NCBI GenBank assembly: GCA_944323925.1
Contig: CALUUI010000001.1
Span: 62,001-126,000 of the forward strand
DNA length: 64,000 nt
Source: Candidatus Gastranaerophilales bacterium
Lineage (GTDB): Bacteria > Cyanobacteriota > Vampirovibrionia > Gastranaerophilales > Gastranaerophilaceae
Direction of reading: 5' to 3'
Part shown: positions 24,229 through 32,853 of the stretch, piece by piece
Layout of the letters: every line of letters begins with the position of its first letter
Position numbering within the stretch: the stretch's first letter is position 1
Program-made: the position numbers and the translations under genes
The notes under the pieces: generated by a model
Told to the model about the DNA's origin: nothing
Database searches by the model: none
What the model saw: only the letters and a program-made list of their open reading frames with translations

Positions 24229-25650
24229 TTATAGTGTGTGAATTTTAATAAAATTAGTTCCTTCTTCCAGTATATGGGGAACTGAGCCTGTTACAATTAC
24301 CATGTCATCTTTTTTTAAGAACGTATTATTGATAAGAAATCTTGACATAACATTGAGCATTTCTTCATCAATTTTACCTACAGCGGCCTTTATTTTGAGC
24401 GGATAAACTCCTCTGTAAAGACTTAGTTGTCTGCATAATTTTTTGCAAGAGCAGCAGGCAAAAACAGGTATTGACGGATTACTCTCTGATATTAATTTGG
24501 GAGTGTAACCTGATTGAGAAATGGTTATTATCGCTTTAACTTTGTCGATATTTTTAACCATGTCAGTTATAGCAACGCCAATTGCCATAGATGCTTTGTC
24601 TTCTGATTGGAACATTTTGTAAGGAAGTTTATTGTGCCTTATTCTTTCGCTCTCGTGAACACTTTTTGCAATATCGTCCATTATTTTAACAGCTTCTGCT
24701 GCATAAGCCCCAACGGCAGTTTCTCCAGATAACATAACAGCATCAGCTCCGTCAAATATCGCGTTTGCAACATCTGAAACTTCTGCTCTGGTTGGTATTG
24801 GATTAGTTATCATACTTTCTAACATCTGAGTTGCAACAATTACACATTTTCTTGCTATGTTGGCTTTCTCTATGATACTTTTTTGTACTAAAGGAACTTC
24901 TGTTGCAGGTGTTTCAATGCCTAAATCTCCTCTTGCTACCATAATCCCATCAGATACTGAGATGATTTCATCTATATTCTTTATGGCTTGTGGTTTTTCT
25001 ATTTTAGAAATTATATTTATTCTGGTGTCTTTAATCATTTCTCTAAGGAGACGAACATCATCAGCACATCTGACAAATGAAAGAGCAATGTAGTCTAAAT
25101 CCCATTCTATTGCTTTTTTTACATATTCTTTATCTCGCTCAGTCATAACTTCTAGGCTGCCTGTAGCTCCCGGAATATTGATGCCTTTTCGTTTATTGAT
25201 AATTCCGTTTGTTAAAACTTTTGCACTTACTATCTCATTTTTGATGTTAACAACTTTTAATTGAATTTTGCCGTCGTCAATCAATATTTTGTCTTCAGGT
25301 TTTACATCTTTTGCTATTCCTTCATAATCAACAGGAATTATATCTCCGTTGTATTCTTTTTGATGCTTGAATTTTATTGTATCTCCGACTTTTACTTCAA
25401 CTGGATTAGGCAGGTTCCCTATTCTTATTTTAGGTCCTTGTAAGTCAATTAATATCGGAATCAATGTTTTTCGTTCTTTTTCCAGAGCTCTTATTATTTT
25501 AATAACTTCTTCGTGGTCGTTAAAATCTCCGTGTGAAGCGTTAAGTCTGAACATGTCTGCGCCGTTTTGGGTAAGTGCCATTATTTTTTCTTTTGTATTA
25601 CAGGCCGGACCTATAGTACACACTATTTTCGTTGATGTATAATTTTCCAT
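24229..25650 (-). CDS. pyk: Pyruvate kinase
   Basis: 473 residues: TIM barrel with inserted B domain and C-terminal allosteric domain. Signatures: KIVCTIGPAC near the N-terminus, ISKIEKPQAIKNIDEI with the catalytic Lys/Glu, and MLSGETAVGAYAAEAV. Converts PEP and ADP to pyruvate and ATP. There is no PEP-utiliser-like C-terminal extension. The frame extends upstream to 25683, but ATG 25650 has AGGAGG upstream (9-nt spacer) and fits the family's N-terminus. The next gene on the same strand, mscL, begins 12 nt after the stop, so cotranscription is likely. Confidence 0.96.
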   Translation of the reverse strand: MENYTSTKIVCTIGPACNTKEKIMALTQNGADMFRLNASHGDFNDHEEVIKIIRALEKERKTLIPILIDLQGPKIRIGNLPNPVEVKVGDTIKFKHQKEYNGDIIPVDYEGIAKDVKPEDKILIDDGKIQLKVVNIKNEIVSAKVLTNGIINKRKGINIPGATGSLEVMTERDKEYVKKAIEWDLDYIALSFVRCADDVRLLREMIKDTRINIISKIEKPQAIKNIDEIISVSDGIMVARGDLGIETPATEVPLVQKSIIEKANIARKCVIVATQMLESMITNPIPTRAEVSDVANAIFDGADAVMLSGETAVGAYAAEAVKIMDDIAKSVHESERIRHNKLPYKMFQSEDKASMAIGVAITDMVKNIDKVKAIITISQSGYTPKLISESNPSIPVFACCSCKKLCRQLSLYRGVYPLKIKAAVGKIDEEMLNVMSRFLINNTFLKKDDMVIVTGSVPHILEEGTNFIKIHTL

Positions 25651-25842
25651 TGATTTTATCCTCCTATTTCTATATTGCAACATAAATTTATAATTTCAAC
25701 TAAATAATAATAAGAAAAAATACCAAAACTCCAACTATAGTATGATATCAAATTTTAAATAATACTCTAAAATCAGGATTTCATTTTAGGGCAATGTTGT
25801 TATTCTTGTAGAGTACTAGATTTTAAGAAAGGATACATTACT

Positions 25843-26298
25843 ATGGCAACAATTGACAAAATCAGCGCGATTTTGAACACAAAAATCGAAAATCCTTTCA
25901 AAATAAAAGCTAGGGAAAGTATTCACACAAATCCGTTCAGAGATTCTAAATTTGACGGCAATACACTCCCTTTTGCTGATATTTTTGAAGGTAGTGAACT
26001 CAAAACGCAAAACAAAGCAAAAATGATTATGAGTGCTATTGCAGGAAGCGTCTCTAATTTCTCAAAGAGAATTTCTGAACCTGTAGCTGCATTTTGTAAC
26101 AAAGTGAAAACAAATCTTTCATCAGCTTGGAATTATGCTAAAACAACAACATTATCAGATTTAGGTAATTCTATTTCAGAAAAATTATCATCAATGAGAA
26201 AAAATGCAGAAATGAATAAAATTTCTGAAAAAATGTCAGTAGCGGATTTGGAATCAGCTTGGATTAATGAAATTAATCTGATGAAGGAGGCAGCGTAA
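25843..26298 (+). CDS. Hypothetical protein, 151 aa
   Basis: Not recognised. The N-terminal 55 residues are polar with repeated N-P-F units (ENPFKIK, TNPFRDS, TLPFADI). Helical, Ser/Lys-rich segments follow (SAIAGSVSNFSKRISEPVAAF, LGNSISEKLSSMRKNAEM). AAAGGA precedes the ATG. The leader has a long inverted repeat (TACTCT at 25763 with AGAGTA at 25810; CTAAAAT with ATTTTAG inside). The stop overlaps the next gene's start as TAATG, so the two are coupled. No signal peptide. Confidence 0.6.
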   Translation: MATIDKISAILNTKIENPFKIKARESIHTNPFRDSKFDGNTLPFADIFEGSELKTQNKAKMIMSAIAGSVSNFSKRISEPVAAFCNKVKTNLSSAWNYAKTTTLSDLGNSISEKLSSMRKNAEMNKISEKMSVADLESAWINEINLMKEAA

Positions 26299-26651
26299 TG
26301 AATAAGAAAATTTCACAAATTATTGATGCATTAACAATTCATCAAGATAATGATTCTATCCGTGTATTAGAATCATTAGGTACAAATTCATCAGATAATG
26401 ATATAAGAGAAAAAACATCAAGAGCATTAGTAAAGAAAAATGTTCACGATTCATTAAAAGTTGTTATTATTAACGAAGGTAAAGGTATTAATGATTTAAG
26501 CCCAGTAGTAGCAATGAGTACAATAAATGAAATACTCGCTCTTAAAGATAAAACAGAAGTGTTGCATATATTAGAAGATACTATCAATATGCACTCTAAT
26601 GAAACCGTAAGAGAAAATGCTGCATCAGTAAAATCATTATTAGCATTATAA
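26298..26651 (+). CDS. HEAT-like helical protein, 117 aa
   Basis: Short all-helical protein with repeat-like units (DIREKTSRALVKKNVHDSLK, SPVVAMSTINEILALKDK, NETVRENAASVKSLLAL), similar in style to HEAT or armadillo repeats. GGAGG lies 9 nt before the ATG, inside the preceding gene, and the start overlaps its stop (TAATG). Coupling suggests the two products act together. Function unknown. A GC-rich hairpin follows. Confidence 0.6.
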   Translation: MNKKISQIIDALTIHQDNDSIRVLESLGTNSSDNDIREKTSRALVKKNVHDSLKVVIINEGKGINDLSPVVAMSTINEILALKDKTEVLHILEDTINMHSNETVRENAASVKSLLAL

Positions 26652-26688
26652 TTTTCTACTTGCTATAGTATCTTGTGTTATTTCGGTA

Positions 26689-26714
26689 GCGGCATCGGGA
26701 AACCGGTGCCGCTG
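26689..26714 (+). terminator. Probable terminator hairpin
   Basis: Eleven-pair stem (26689-26699 with 26704-26714, one G-T pair) with a GAAA tetraloop. The T-run after it is weak (GCTGTTTATTATTTT). Confidence 0.6.
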
Positions 26715-26732
26715 CTGTTTATTATTTTAAGT

Positions 26733-27209
26733 TTAGATAATATTAAGAAATTCAAGCCAAGAGCTTATTTCATCTTTAGTTTCAGATTCTCCGGTTCCGT
26801 AAATTTTTAAAGGCTCTAAAAGTTTTGCCCCTTTTGCATATTGTAATATGTCAGCCTCTATTGTTCCTACACCATTATCGCCGTACGATACAAACGGTGC
26901 AATCTTTTTACCGGAAAAATTGTTTGTTTTTAAAAAGGTTTTTACCGGTGGTGCCACTGTATACCGCCATACAGGGCTGCCCAATAATATTAAGTCATAA
27001 TTGTCGGTATTTATTTCGGATTTTAATTTTGGGTAAATATCCTCTTCGTTTTCTTTTTGTACCATATATATTGCTTGGAAGTAATCTGTAGGATATGGAT
27101 TTTGTGGTGTGATTTCAAATAAATCACCTTCCGTATATGATTGGATTTCTTTTGCTATTTTTCTTAAGTTTCCGCTCCAAGTAAAATATGATATCAAAAT
27201 ATTACTCAT
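26733..27209 (-). CDS. Flavodoxin
   Basis: 158-residue flavodoxin-fold protein. The FMN phosphate loop is SYFTWSGNLRKIA at the N-terminus; LLGSPVWRYTVAPPVKTFL holds the aromatic isoalloxazine-stacking region; SYGDNGVGTIEADI is the third FMN loop. It belongs to the short flavodoxin-4-like group rather than to NifF-type. It may supply electrons, for example to the flavodiiron protein or a reductase; that link is inference. AGGAG precedes the ATG. Monocistronic, divergent from kdsA. Confidence 0.83.
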   Translation of the reverse strand: MSNILISYFTWSGNLRKIAKEIQSYTEGDLFEITPQNPYPTDYFQAIYMVQKENEEDIYPKLKSEINTDNYDLILLGSPVWRYTVAPPVKTFLKTNNFSGKKIAPFVSYGDNGVGTIEADILQYAKGAKLLEPLKIYGTGESETKDEISSWLEFLNII

Positions 27210-27274
27210 TTATTTTAACTCTCCTTGCTAAATTAATTATACTACATTATTTATTAATTGGTGGTTATAATTGC

Positions 27275-27303
27275 TTGTATTATATATTTTTTTTAACTAT
27301 AAT
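27275..27303 (+). promoter_or_regulatory. Promoter of kdsA, leaderless geometry
   Basis: TTGTAT (27275-27280), 17 bp, TATAAT (27298-27303), 6 nt, ATG 27310. No Shine-Dalgarno. Confidence 0.65.
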
Positions 27304-27309
27304 TTTTGT

Positions 27310-28122
27310 ATGGGTATATTATTAGATAATTTTGAGATTTCAGGTGATAAGCTGACCGTTTTAGCCGGCCCCTGTGCAATTGAAAAAATAGACATTCTTA
27401 GAAAGACAGCAGAGGTAATAAAATCTGTATGTTTAGATTTAGACATCAATTATATTTTTAAGTCGTCATTTGATAAAGCGAACCGAACATCGATTAATTC
27501 ATATAGAGGTGTTGGTATTGATGAAGGACTTGAAATTCTTTCAAAGATAAAGAAAGAGTTTGATGTTCCAATAGTAACAGATGTACATTTGCCGGAACAA
27601 TGTGCTAAAGTCGCTGAAGTTGCAGATATTATCCAAATTCCTGCGTTTTTATGCCGGCAAACTGATTTGCTTGTTGCCGCTGCAAAAACAGGAAAGATTG
27701 TTAATATAAAAAAAGGACAGTTTCTTGCTCCGCAACAAATGAAGCCGCTAGTTAAAAAGGTTGAAGAAAGCGGAAATAATCGTATTATGTTAACAGAACG
27801 CGGTACAACCTTTGGTTATAATAATTTAGTTGTTGACTACCGTTCATTTTATATAATGAAGGAATTTGGCTATCCGGTTGTTTTTGATGCGACTCATAGC
27901 GTTCAACTCCCTGGTGCAAATGGAGAGTCAACAAGCGGAGATAGAAGGTTTGTACCATTGCTTGCAAAGGCGGCAGTGGCTGCGGGTGTTGATACGTTAT
28001 TCTTTGAAGTCCATCCTAATCCTGATTGTGCACCTTGTGATGGTCCGAATATGCTTAAACTTTGTGATGTTCGTTCTGTTTTTGAAAAGTGCAAGGAAAT
28101 TTATGAGGTTGTTAAAAAATGA
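27310..28122 (+). CDS. kdsA: 3-deoxy-D-manno-octulosonate 8-phosphate synthase
   Basis: 270 residues. Condenses PEP with arabinose 5-phosphate to Kdo-8-phosphate for LPS inner core, so the organism is expected to make lipopolysaccharide. Signatures: VLAGPCAIE near residue 18, FKSSFDKANRTS, KKGQFLAPQQM, DATHSVQLPG and the C-terminal CAPCDGPNM. The Cys in GPCAIE (about C22) is the ligand of the metal-dependent class. The reading frame runs back to a TTG at 27271, but ATG 27310 fits the family and the promoter. The stop overlaps the next gene's ATG (ATGA). Confidence 0.95.
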   Translation: MGILLDNFEISGDKLTVLAGPCAIEKIDILRKTAEVIKSVCLDLDINYIFKSSFDKANRTSINSYRGVGIDEGLEILSKIKKEFDVPIVTDVHLPEQCAKVAEVADIIQIPAFLCRQTDLLVAAAKTGKIVNIKKGQFLAPQQMKPLVKKVEESGNNRIMLTERGTTFGYNNLVVDYRSFYIMKEFGYPVVFDATHSVQLPGANGESTSGDRRFVPLLAKAAVAAGVDTLFFEVHPNPDCAPCDGPNMLKLCDVRSVFEKCKEIYEVVKK

Positions 28123-28739
28123 TTTTAAAGACATTTGTAGAGCCTCCTCTTGATAATAATAACTATTTGCTGTTTGATGAACAATCAAAAGAAGCTGTAT
28201 TGATTGATTGTAGTCATTATGATTCCCAAATTAAAAATTTTTTGATTGAAAATGGTATAACACTAAAATATATAATTTTAACTCACGGACATTTTGACCA
28301 TATAATGGGTGTTGTTCAAATGGTAAAAGAAACAGGAGCAAAGGTTTTGCTTCATTCAGGAGATAAGGATTTGGCTAACGATGTAAATTCGTTTACTTTT
28401 ATGTTAGGGCTGCCATCTGTTGAAGTACCCCAAGTCAGTCAATATTTAAAAGATGGCGATATTATTACTTTGGGAGATAATATACGAATTAAGGTTATTC
28501 ACACTCCGGGACATACGAAGGGCGGAGTTTGTTATCTTATAGATAATATGTTATTTTCCGGTGATACGTTATTTAAAGAGAGTGTTGGTAGAACAGATTT
28601 AGATGGCGGCAGTTTTTCGGAATTAGAAAATAGTATTAAAACAAAACTTTTTGATTTATCTGATGATATTAAGGTCTATACGGGTCATGGTGATATGACT
28701 ACTATAGGTCATGAAAAGAAATATAATAGTTTTTTATAG
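28119..28739 (+). CDS. MBL-fold hydrolase, glyoxalase II-like
   Basis: 206 residues. The metal motif H56-x-H58-x-D60-H61 is followed by HTPGHTKGGVCYL and DTLFKESVGRTDL, the pattern of glyoxalase II/YcbL-type hydrolases; a final His lies in TGHGDMT. The C-terminal glutathione-binding domain of true GloB is absent, so this is the short YcbL-like form acting on a thioester of unknown identity. It starts inside the kdsA stop (ATGA) and is followed by pheS, so the three genes form an operon. Confidence 0.88.
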   Translation: MILKTFVEPPLDNNNYLLFDEQSKEAVLIDCSHYDSQIKNFLIENGITLKYIILTHGHFDHIMGVVQMVKETGAKVLLHSGDKDLANDVNSFTFMLGLPSVEVPQVSQYLKDGDIITLGDNIRIKVIHTPGHTKGGVCYLIDNMLFSGDTLFKESVGRTDLDGGSFSELENSIKTKLFDLSDDIKVYTGHGDMTTIGHEKKYNSFL

Positions 28740-28749
28740 AGGTATAGTT

Positions 28750-29784
28750 ATGAAAGAACAGTTGGAAAAAATATATAATGAAGCATCTGCTGATTTGGAA
28801 AAAGCATCTTGTATAAATGATATTGAAGATATCAAAATGAAATATCTTAGTAGAAAAGGTGAGTTTAATTCTATTAAGAAAGGGTTAAAAGATCTTTCTG
28901 ATGAAGAAAAAAGAATAGTAGGAGCCCTTGCAAATGATATAACTATAAGGTTAGAAACAGCAATTAAAGAAAAATATGATATTTTTTACAGAAAAGAAAT
29001 GGATGAAAAACTAAAAAAAGATACTATAGATATAACTTTGGATGGTTCATACATTCCAATGGGTAAAGTTCATCCTATAACCTCTACTATAAATGAAATA
29101 GTAGAAATTTTTCAAAGCCTTGGTTTCTCTGTATTACCAAATGTTTTGTCTCCGGAAGTAGAAACTGAGTATTATAACTTTGATATGCTAAACTTCCCGC
29201 CGGATCATCCTGCAAAGGATATGCAAGATACTTATTATACAAAGTTGGCGCCAAATACTATACTTAGAAGCCAAACGTCTTGTGCTCAAATCCGTGCTAT
29301 GGAAGATAGCAAGCCCCCAATAAGAGTTGTTGTTCCTGGAAGAGTTTATAGAAATGAAACCGTTAATGCAAGAAAAAATAATTTCTTCCATCAAATTGAA
29401 GGATTATATGTTGATAAAGGTATAACTTTTGGCGATTTGAAAGGTGTTCTAAATGAGTTTATAAGAATTTATTTTGGAGCTTCCCGCCCAACAAGATTTA
29501 GAAGCAGCTTTTTCCCATTTACTGAACCCTCTGCAGAAGTTGATGTTCAATGTATTATGTGCCAAGGAAAAGGCTGTAGAACTTGTAGCGGTACAGGCTG
29601 GTTAGAAATTTTGGGTGCAGGTATGGTTGATGTTAACGTTTTAAGAAATGTTGGTGTTGATCCCGAGGTTTATAGCGGCTTTGCTTTTGGTTTAGGAGTT
29701 GAAAGAATGTCAATGCTTAAATATGCAATTGATGATATTAGGCTCTTCTTTAATAATGATAAGAGATTCCTAAATCAATTCTAA
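28750..29784 (+). CDS. pheS: Phenylalanyl-tRNA synthetase alpha subunit
   Basis: 344 residues: an N-terminal coiled coil (about 1-90) that contacts tRNA, then the class II catalytic core. Motif 2 is in FRSSFFPFTEPSAEVDV; motif 3 is GFAFGLGVERMSMLKYAI. CQGKGCRTCSGTGWLEI is the family's Gly/Cys-containing insertion. ATG 28750 is preferred over 28711 because GAGGT lies 7 nt upstream and the coiled coil then begins normally. pheT is not adjacent, which is less common but known in several lineages. A hairpin follows the stop. Confidence 0.96.
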   Translation: MKEQLEKIYNEASADLEKASCINDIEDIKMKYLSRKGEFNSIKKGLKDLSDEEKRIVGALANDITIRLETAIKEKYDIFYRKEMDEKLKKDTIDITLDGSYIPMGKVHPITSTINEIVEIFQSLGFSVLPNVLSPEVETEYYNFDMLNFPPDHPAKDMQDTYYTKLAPNTILRSQTSCAQIRAMEDSKPPIRVVVPGRVYRNETVNARKNNFFHQIEGLYVDKGITFGDLKGVLNEFIRIYFGASRPTRFRSSFFPFTEPSAEVDVQCIMCQGKGCRTCSGTGWLEILGAGMVDVNVLRNVGVDPEVYSGFAFGLGVERMSMLKYAIDDIRLFFNNDKRFLNQF

Positions 29785-29812
29785 AAAAGGATATTATAAT
29801 TTTTATATTTGT

Positions 29813-29845
29813 AAAGTGCTGAAATGTAGATATTTCGGCACTTTT
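29813..29845 (+). terminator. Probable terminator after pheS
   Basis: Thirteen-pair stem (29813-29825 with 29832-29844, one T-G pair), 6-nt loop, short T-run (TTTTGTTGTT). Confidence 0.65.
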
Positions 29846-29966
29846 GTTGTTGATAATATTTTAAAATGTAAAGAATTGTAAAAATATTAATTAAAATGTT
29901 AAAGTTTTTAGACTGTAAAGCCGTAACTAATAGTACAAAGGGAAAAGAAAAAAAGGAAAAAGCATT

Positions 29967-30947
29967 ATGGGAATGGCATCATCACAAGCAAGGTTTTTAC
30001 AATTAACAGCGAGATTGAACAACACAGAATTTCAAGGTCAGCAAATTAACCAACAAAGAACATTGTTATCAAACGAGTCTTCACAAGCGTACAATTCTTT
30101 GTTAGGAATGACAGTTCCTACTCCGCCATCTAAGACGGATTATACAAAAACTGTATACAGTTTTAAGCAAGGAACATATGATTATACGATTGATTCGGTA
30201 TATCCAAACACAGACAATAATACTTATACAATCAATTATGTAAAAAGCGGGAACTTGGTTGGACTTGTTAATACAAACACCAATGCAACCATAAGAAAAG
30301 GTTCTAATCCAACTGAAGGAGTATCTGGTGATGCTACTGAATGGTTAGCTAATGGAGCCCAGTTATATGAAGTTAATGGCAATTTCGTACACAATGGCAA
30401 AACTGGTGAAGAATTGTTCCAACAAATGTTTAATAATACCCAAGACGCAAATATGGAAGATTATTATGTCTATATAACAACAAACGAAGATGGAATTGAA
30501 ACCTATAGATTTATACAAAAAGATGACGTTCAAGCAATAGGTATAACTGCAAATGAGTCAGGGCTTGCAAATGTATGGTCTCAAGGTACAATTACTTCAA
30601 ACGAAAAGTTGACAACTGAAAATGGTATGGTTATTTTTGATAGCTCCGGCAGAATGACATCGGTGGTAATTGATAATCAAGAATTTTCTCTTGTTGCTGA
30701 AACTGTTACTGATGATGCAGCATATGAAGATGCATATAATCAATACGAATATGAAAAATATCAATACAATCAATATGTTGCAGAAGTCAACGCAAAAATA
30801 TCTATTATTCAATTGCAAGATAAGAAACTTGAACTTCAATTGGAACAATTGGATACTGAAAGAACAACTATTACTACTGAAATTGAAGCTGTTCAAAAAG
30901 TTTTAACTGATAACATTGATAGAACATATAAAGTATTCAACGGTTAA
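29967..30947 (+). CDS. Hypothetical protein with conserved-looking helical N-terminus, 326 aa
   Basis: Not recognised with certainty. The first 45 residues form an amphipathic Gln-rich helix (MGMASSQARFLQLTARLN, then GQQINQQRTLLSNESSQ), a style reminiscent of secreted axial or hook-type proteins that form terminal coiled coils. A beta-rich middle (about 60-240) with many Asn/Thr/Tyr follows, then a C-terminal coiled coil (IIQLQDKKLELQLEQLDTER). No Sec signal peptide. AAGGA lies about 9 nt before the ATG. The helix-beta-helix plan suggests an exported filament or appendage component; that is inference. Confidence 0.6.
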   Translation: MGMASSQARFLQLTARLNNTEFQGQQINQQRTLLSNESSQAYNSLLGMTVPTPPSKTDYTKTVYSFKQGTYDYTIDSVYPNTDNNTYTINYVKSGNLVGLVNTNTNATIRKGSNPTEGVSGDATEWLANGAQLYEVNGNFVHNGKTGEELFQQMFNNTQDANMEDYYVYITTNEDGIETYRFIQKDDVQAIGITANESGLANVWSQGTITSNEKLTTENGMVIFDSSGRMTSVVIDNQEFSLVAETVTDDAAYEDAYNQYEYEKYQYNQYVAEVNAKISIIQLQDKKLELQLEQLDTERTTITTEIEAVQKVLTDNIDRTYKVFNG

Positions 30948-30980
30948 TAAATTTTAGTGATCATATATTTCACTAGTTGC

Positions 30981-31006
30981 AAATTTAACTCTAACGAGTT
31001 AAATTT
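30981..31006. other. Perfect inverted repeat between genes
   Basis: AAATTTAACTC (30981-30991) and its exact complement at 30996-31006, 4-nt loop. No T-run follows on either strand, so it is more like an operator or an mRNA-end structure than a canonical terminator. Confidence 0.45.
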
Positions 31007-31026
31007 GTACTATATATGAGGTTTTT

Positions 31027-31986
31027 ATGAAAATATTGTTTGTTATAGATAAACTTGAATATAAATATTTTGAGTTTAATGATTTAGTTACAAATTTTTG
31101 GATGATAAAAGAATATTCTAAAAATTATGATGTTTATATAACAACAATTAATTGCTTGTCTTTAGAAGGAAATGTTGCAAAAGCAAATTGTAATTTAGTA
31201 AAACTGTTAGGTGAGGAAATAGTGTATTCAAAAGATATCAATAATATTGATATAGATGATTTTGATATGGTGTTCTTTAGACCGGATCCGCCAGTGGATA
31301 ATAATTATATAAATGCAACATATATATTTGATTTTGTTAAATCTCCGGTTGTAATAAATAAACCGTCAGTAATAAGAAATTTTAATGAAAAATTACATTC
31401 CTTAATGTTTAAAGAATTAATGCCTAAAACAATTGTGTCATCATCCTTGGATGAAATTGAAAATTTTTTGGAATGTGAAAACGAAATTATTTTAAAACCT
31501 TTAGATAAATGTTTTGGCTCCGGTGTAATGTATTTAAAAAACGGAGATAAAAATACAAGAAGTATAATAAATTTAATGACATCAAATGGCTCAGCGTTTA
31601 CAATGGTGCAAAAATATATACCGGCAGGAATGAATGGTGATAAGAGGGTTCTTACGTTGGGGAATAAAGTATTGGATTTTTGTGTGGTAAAACATCCGAC
31701 AAAAGATGATTTTAAGTTTAATACACATAATGATTCATATATTTCTAAAGGCTTTTTAACTGCTAAGGAAAAATCTGATTTTTCTTATGTAGCGAAACAA
31801 TTAAATGATATTGGCATATATATGGCAGGATTAGATGTAATTGATGGGAAAATAATTGAAATAAATGTTACTAGCCCGTGCTATTTCATAAAAGAAATAA
31901 ATTCATTTTTTGATGTCAAGCTCGAAAAAATTATTTGTGATTATTTTATTGAAAGCCCTTGTTATAAAGTCAAAAATGTAGTATAA
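31027..31986 (+). CDS. gshB: Glutathione synthetase (ATP-grasp)
   Basis: 319 residues, normal for prokaryotic GshB. Signatures: FFRPDPPVDN near residue 85 (substrate-binding, FMRKDPP in E. coli), ILKPLDKCFGSGV (ATP-grasp lysine and Gly-rich loop), GDKRVLTLG and IEINVTSPCYF at the C-terminus. Joins gamma-glutamylcysteine and glycine. The standard glycine-rich loop is slightly altered (CFGSG for GMGG). No gshA is visible, so the precursor source is elsewhere. GAGG lies 5 nt before the ATG. Other ATP-grasp peptide ligases are possible but less likely. Confidence 0.85.
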   Translation: MKILFVIDKLEYKYFEFNDLVTNFWMIKEYSKNYDVYITTINCLSLEGNVAKANCNLVKLLGEEIVYSKDINNIDIDDFDMVFFRPDPPVDNNYINATYIFDFVKSPVVINKPSVIRNFNEKLHSLMFKELMPKTIVSSSLDEIENFLECENEIILKPLDKCFGSGVMYLKNGDKNTRSIINLMTSNGSAFTMVQKYIPAGMNGDKRVLTLGNKVLDFCVVKHPTKDDFKFNTHNDSYISKGFLTAKEKSDFSYVAKQLNDIGIYMAGLDVIDGKIIEINVTSPCYFIKEINSFFDVKLEKIICDYFIESPCYKVKNVV

Positions 31987-32042
31987 TTCACCTATGTAGT
32001 GTATATCATTATTGTGCATATACAGCTATCATATAAGAAGAG

Positions 32043-32060
32043 TTGACAAGAGTTTATAAT
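32043..32060 (+). promoter_or_regulatory. TTGACA / TATAAT pair with short spacing
   Basis: Perfect TTGACA (32043-32048) and TATAAT (32055-32060) separated by 6 bp, as at 20955. The TATAAT is suitably placed for the gene at 32077. Confidence 0.4.
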
Positions 32061-32076
32061 TAATTAAAAGGTAGAT

Positions 32077-32841
32077 ATGAGAAAGTATATTTTTTTATTA
32101 ACTATGGCGGTAGTAATGGCAAGTGCTTGTATCTCAGATGTGCAAGCAAAACAAAGCTCAGATTTGCAAACAGCAATAAGTATGTACAAGGCTGGTAATT
32201 ATTCAGGTTGTATACAAAAATTAGAGCCATTGTTGCAGAAAGATCCATCAAATGCTTTTGCTCATTATTATATGGCAATGTCATGTGCTCAGGCAGGACG
32301 ACAAGAAGATGCAATTAGTCATTATGATACTGTTATAAGGTTAAATACACAAGAAACACTTGTTAGATATGCTAATAGAGGCAAGTTATGTTTAGAAGAT
32401 GCTGAAAAGTGTGCATCTGATGCTACATTAGATGATTTTATCCATCAACGTAGAGGTTTTGATGTAACAAATTCTGTAAAAAACAGTATTGAAACTCAAA
32501 AGTTAGACAGCATTAGGCGTGATATTAATGATAATAAAGATATTGCTCCAGATAGATTTAAACAGTATAAAAACTTTTCAAGCAGCGCCGATACAATGCC
32601 ATCTAATGACGAAATAGTTGCAGCATTAAGGACGTTGCAAAAGGCTGGCTTAAACACACCTGTTGCAAGTTATTCTGATTTAGGAGCTATTTATGCAGGC
32701 ATAGGTAGTAATGGTCAAAATTCAATAGATAATCTTATGAATTTGTTAGGTAGCTCTAATAATTTGAATTCAGGGGCTAGAAATAATATTGATCCTAAAG
32801 TTTTGCAGACATTAATGACTTCTCAAATGATGGGACTTTAG
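32077..32841 (+). CDS. Secreted TPR-repeat protein, 254 aa
   Basis: Signal peptide MRKYIFLLTMAVVMASACISDVQA with cleavage near residue 25. TPR units follow: LQTAISMYKAGNYSGCIQKL, AFAHYYMAMSCAQAGRQEDA. The C-terminal 130 residues are Asn/Ser-rich and poorly structured (GSSNNLNSGARNN). AAAGG precedes the ATG. fliW starts 12 nt after the stop, so this is probably the first gene of the fliW-csrA operon. A periplasmic scaffold is likely; a cysteine in the signal (ASAC) could alternatively be a lipobox. Confidence 0.75.
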   Translation: MRKYIFLLTMAVVMASACISDVQAKQSSDLQTAISMYKAGNYSGCIQKLEPLLQKDPSNAFAHYYMAMSCAQAGRQEDAISHYDTVIRLNTQETLVRYANRGKLCLEDAEKCASDATLDDFIHQRRGFDVTNSVKNSIETQKLDSIRRDINDNKDIAPDRFKQYKNFSSSADTMPSNDEIVAALRTLQKAGLNTPVASYSDLGAIYAGIGSNGQNSIDNLMNLLGSSNNLNSGARNNIDPKVLQTLMTSQMMGL

Positions 32842-32853
32842 TTAGAGGTTTAA

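Noticed and set aside
27785-28190. Antisense frames within kdsA and the MBL gene
   Set aside because: Shadows of well-supported coding regions without initiation signals.
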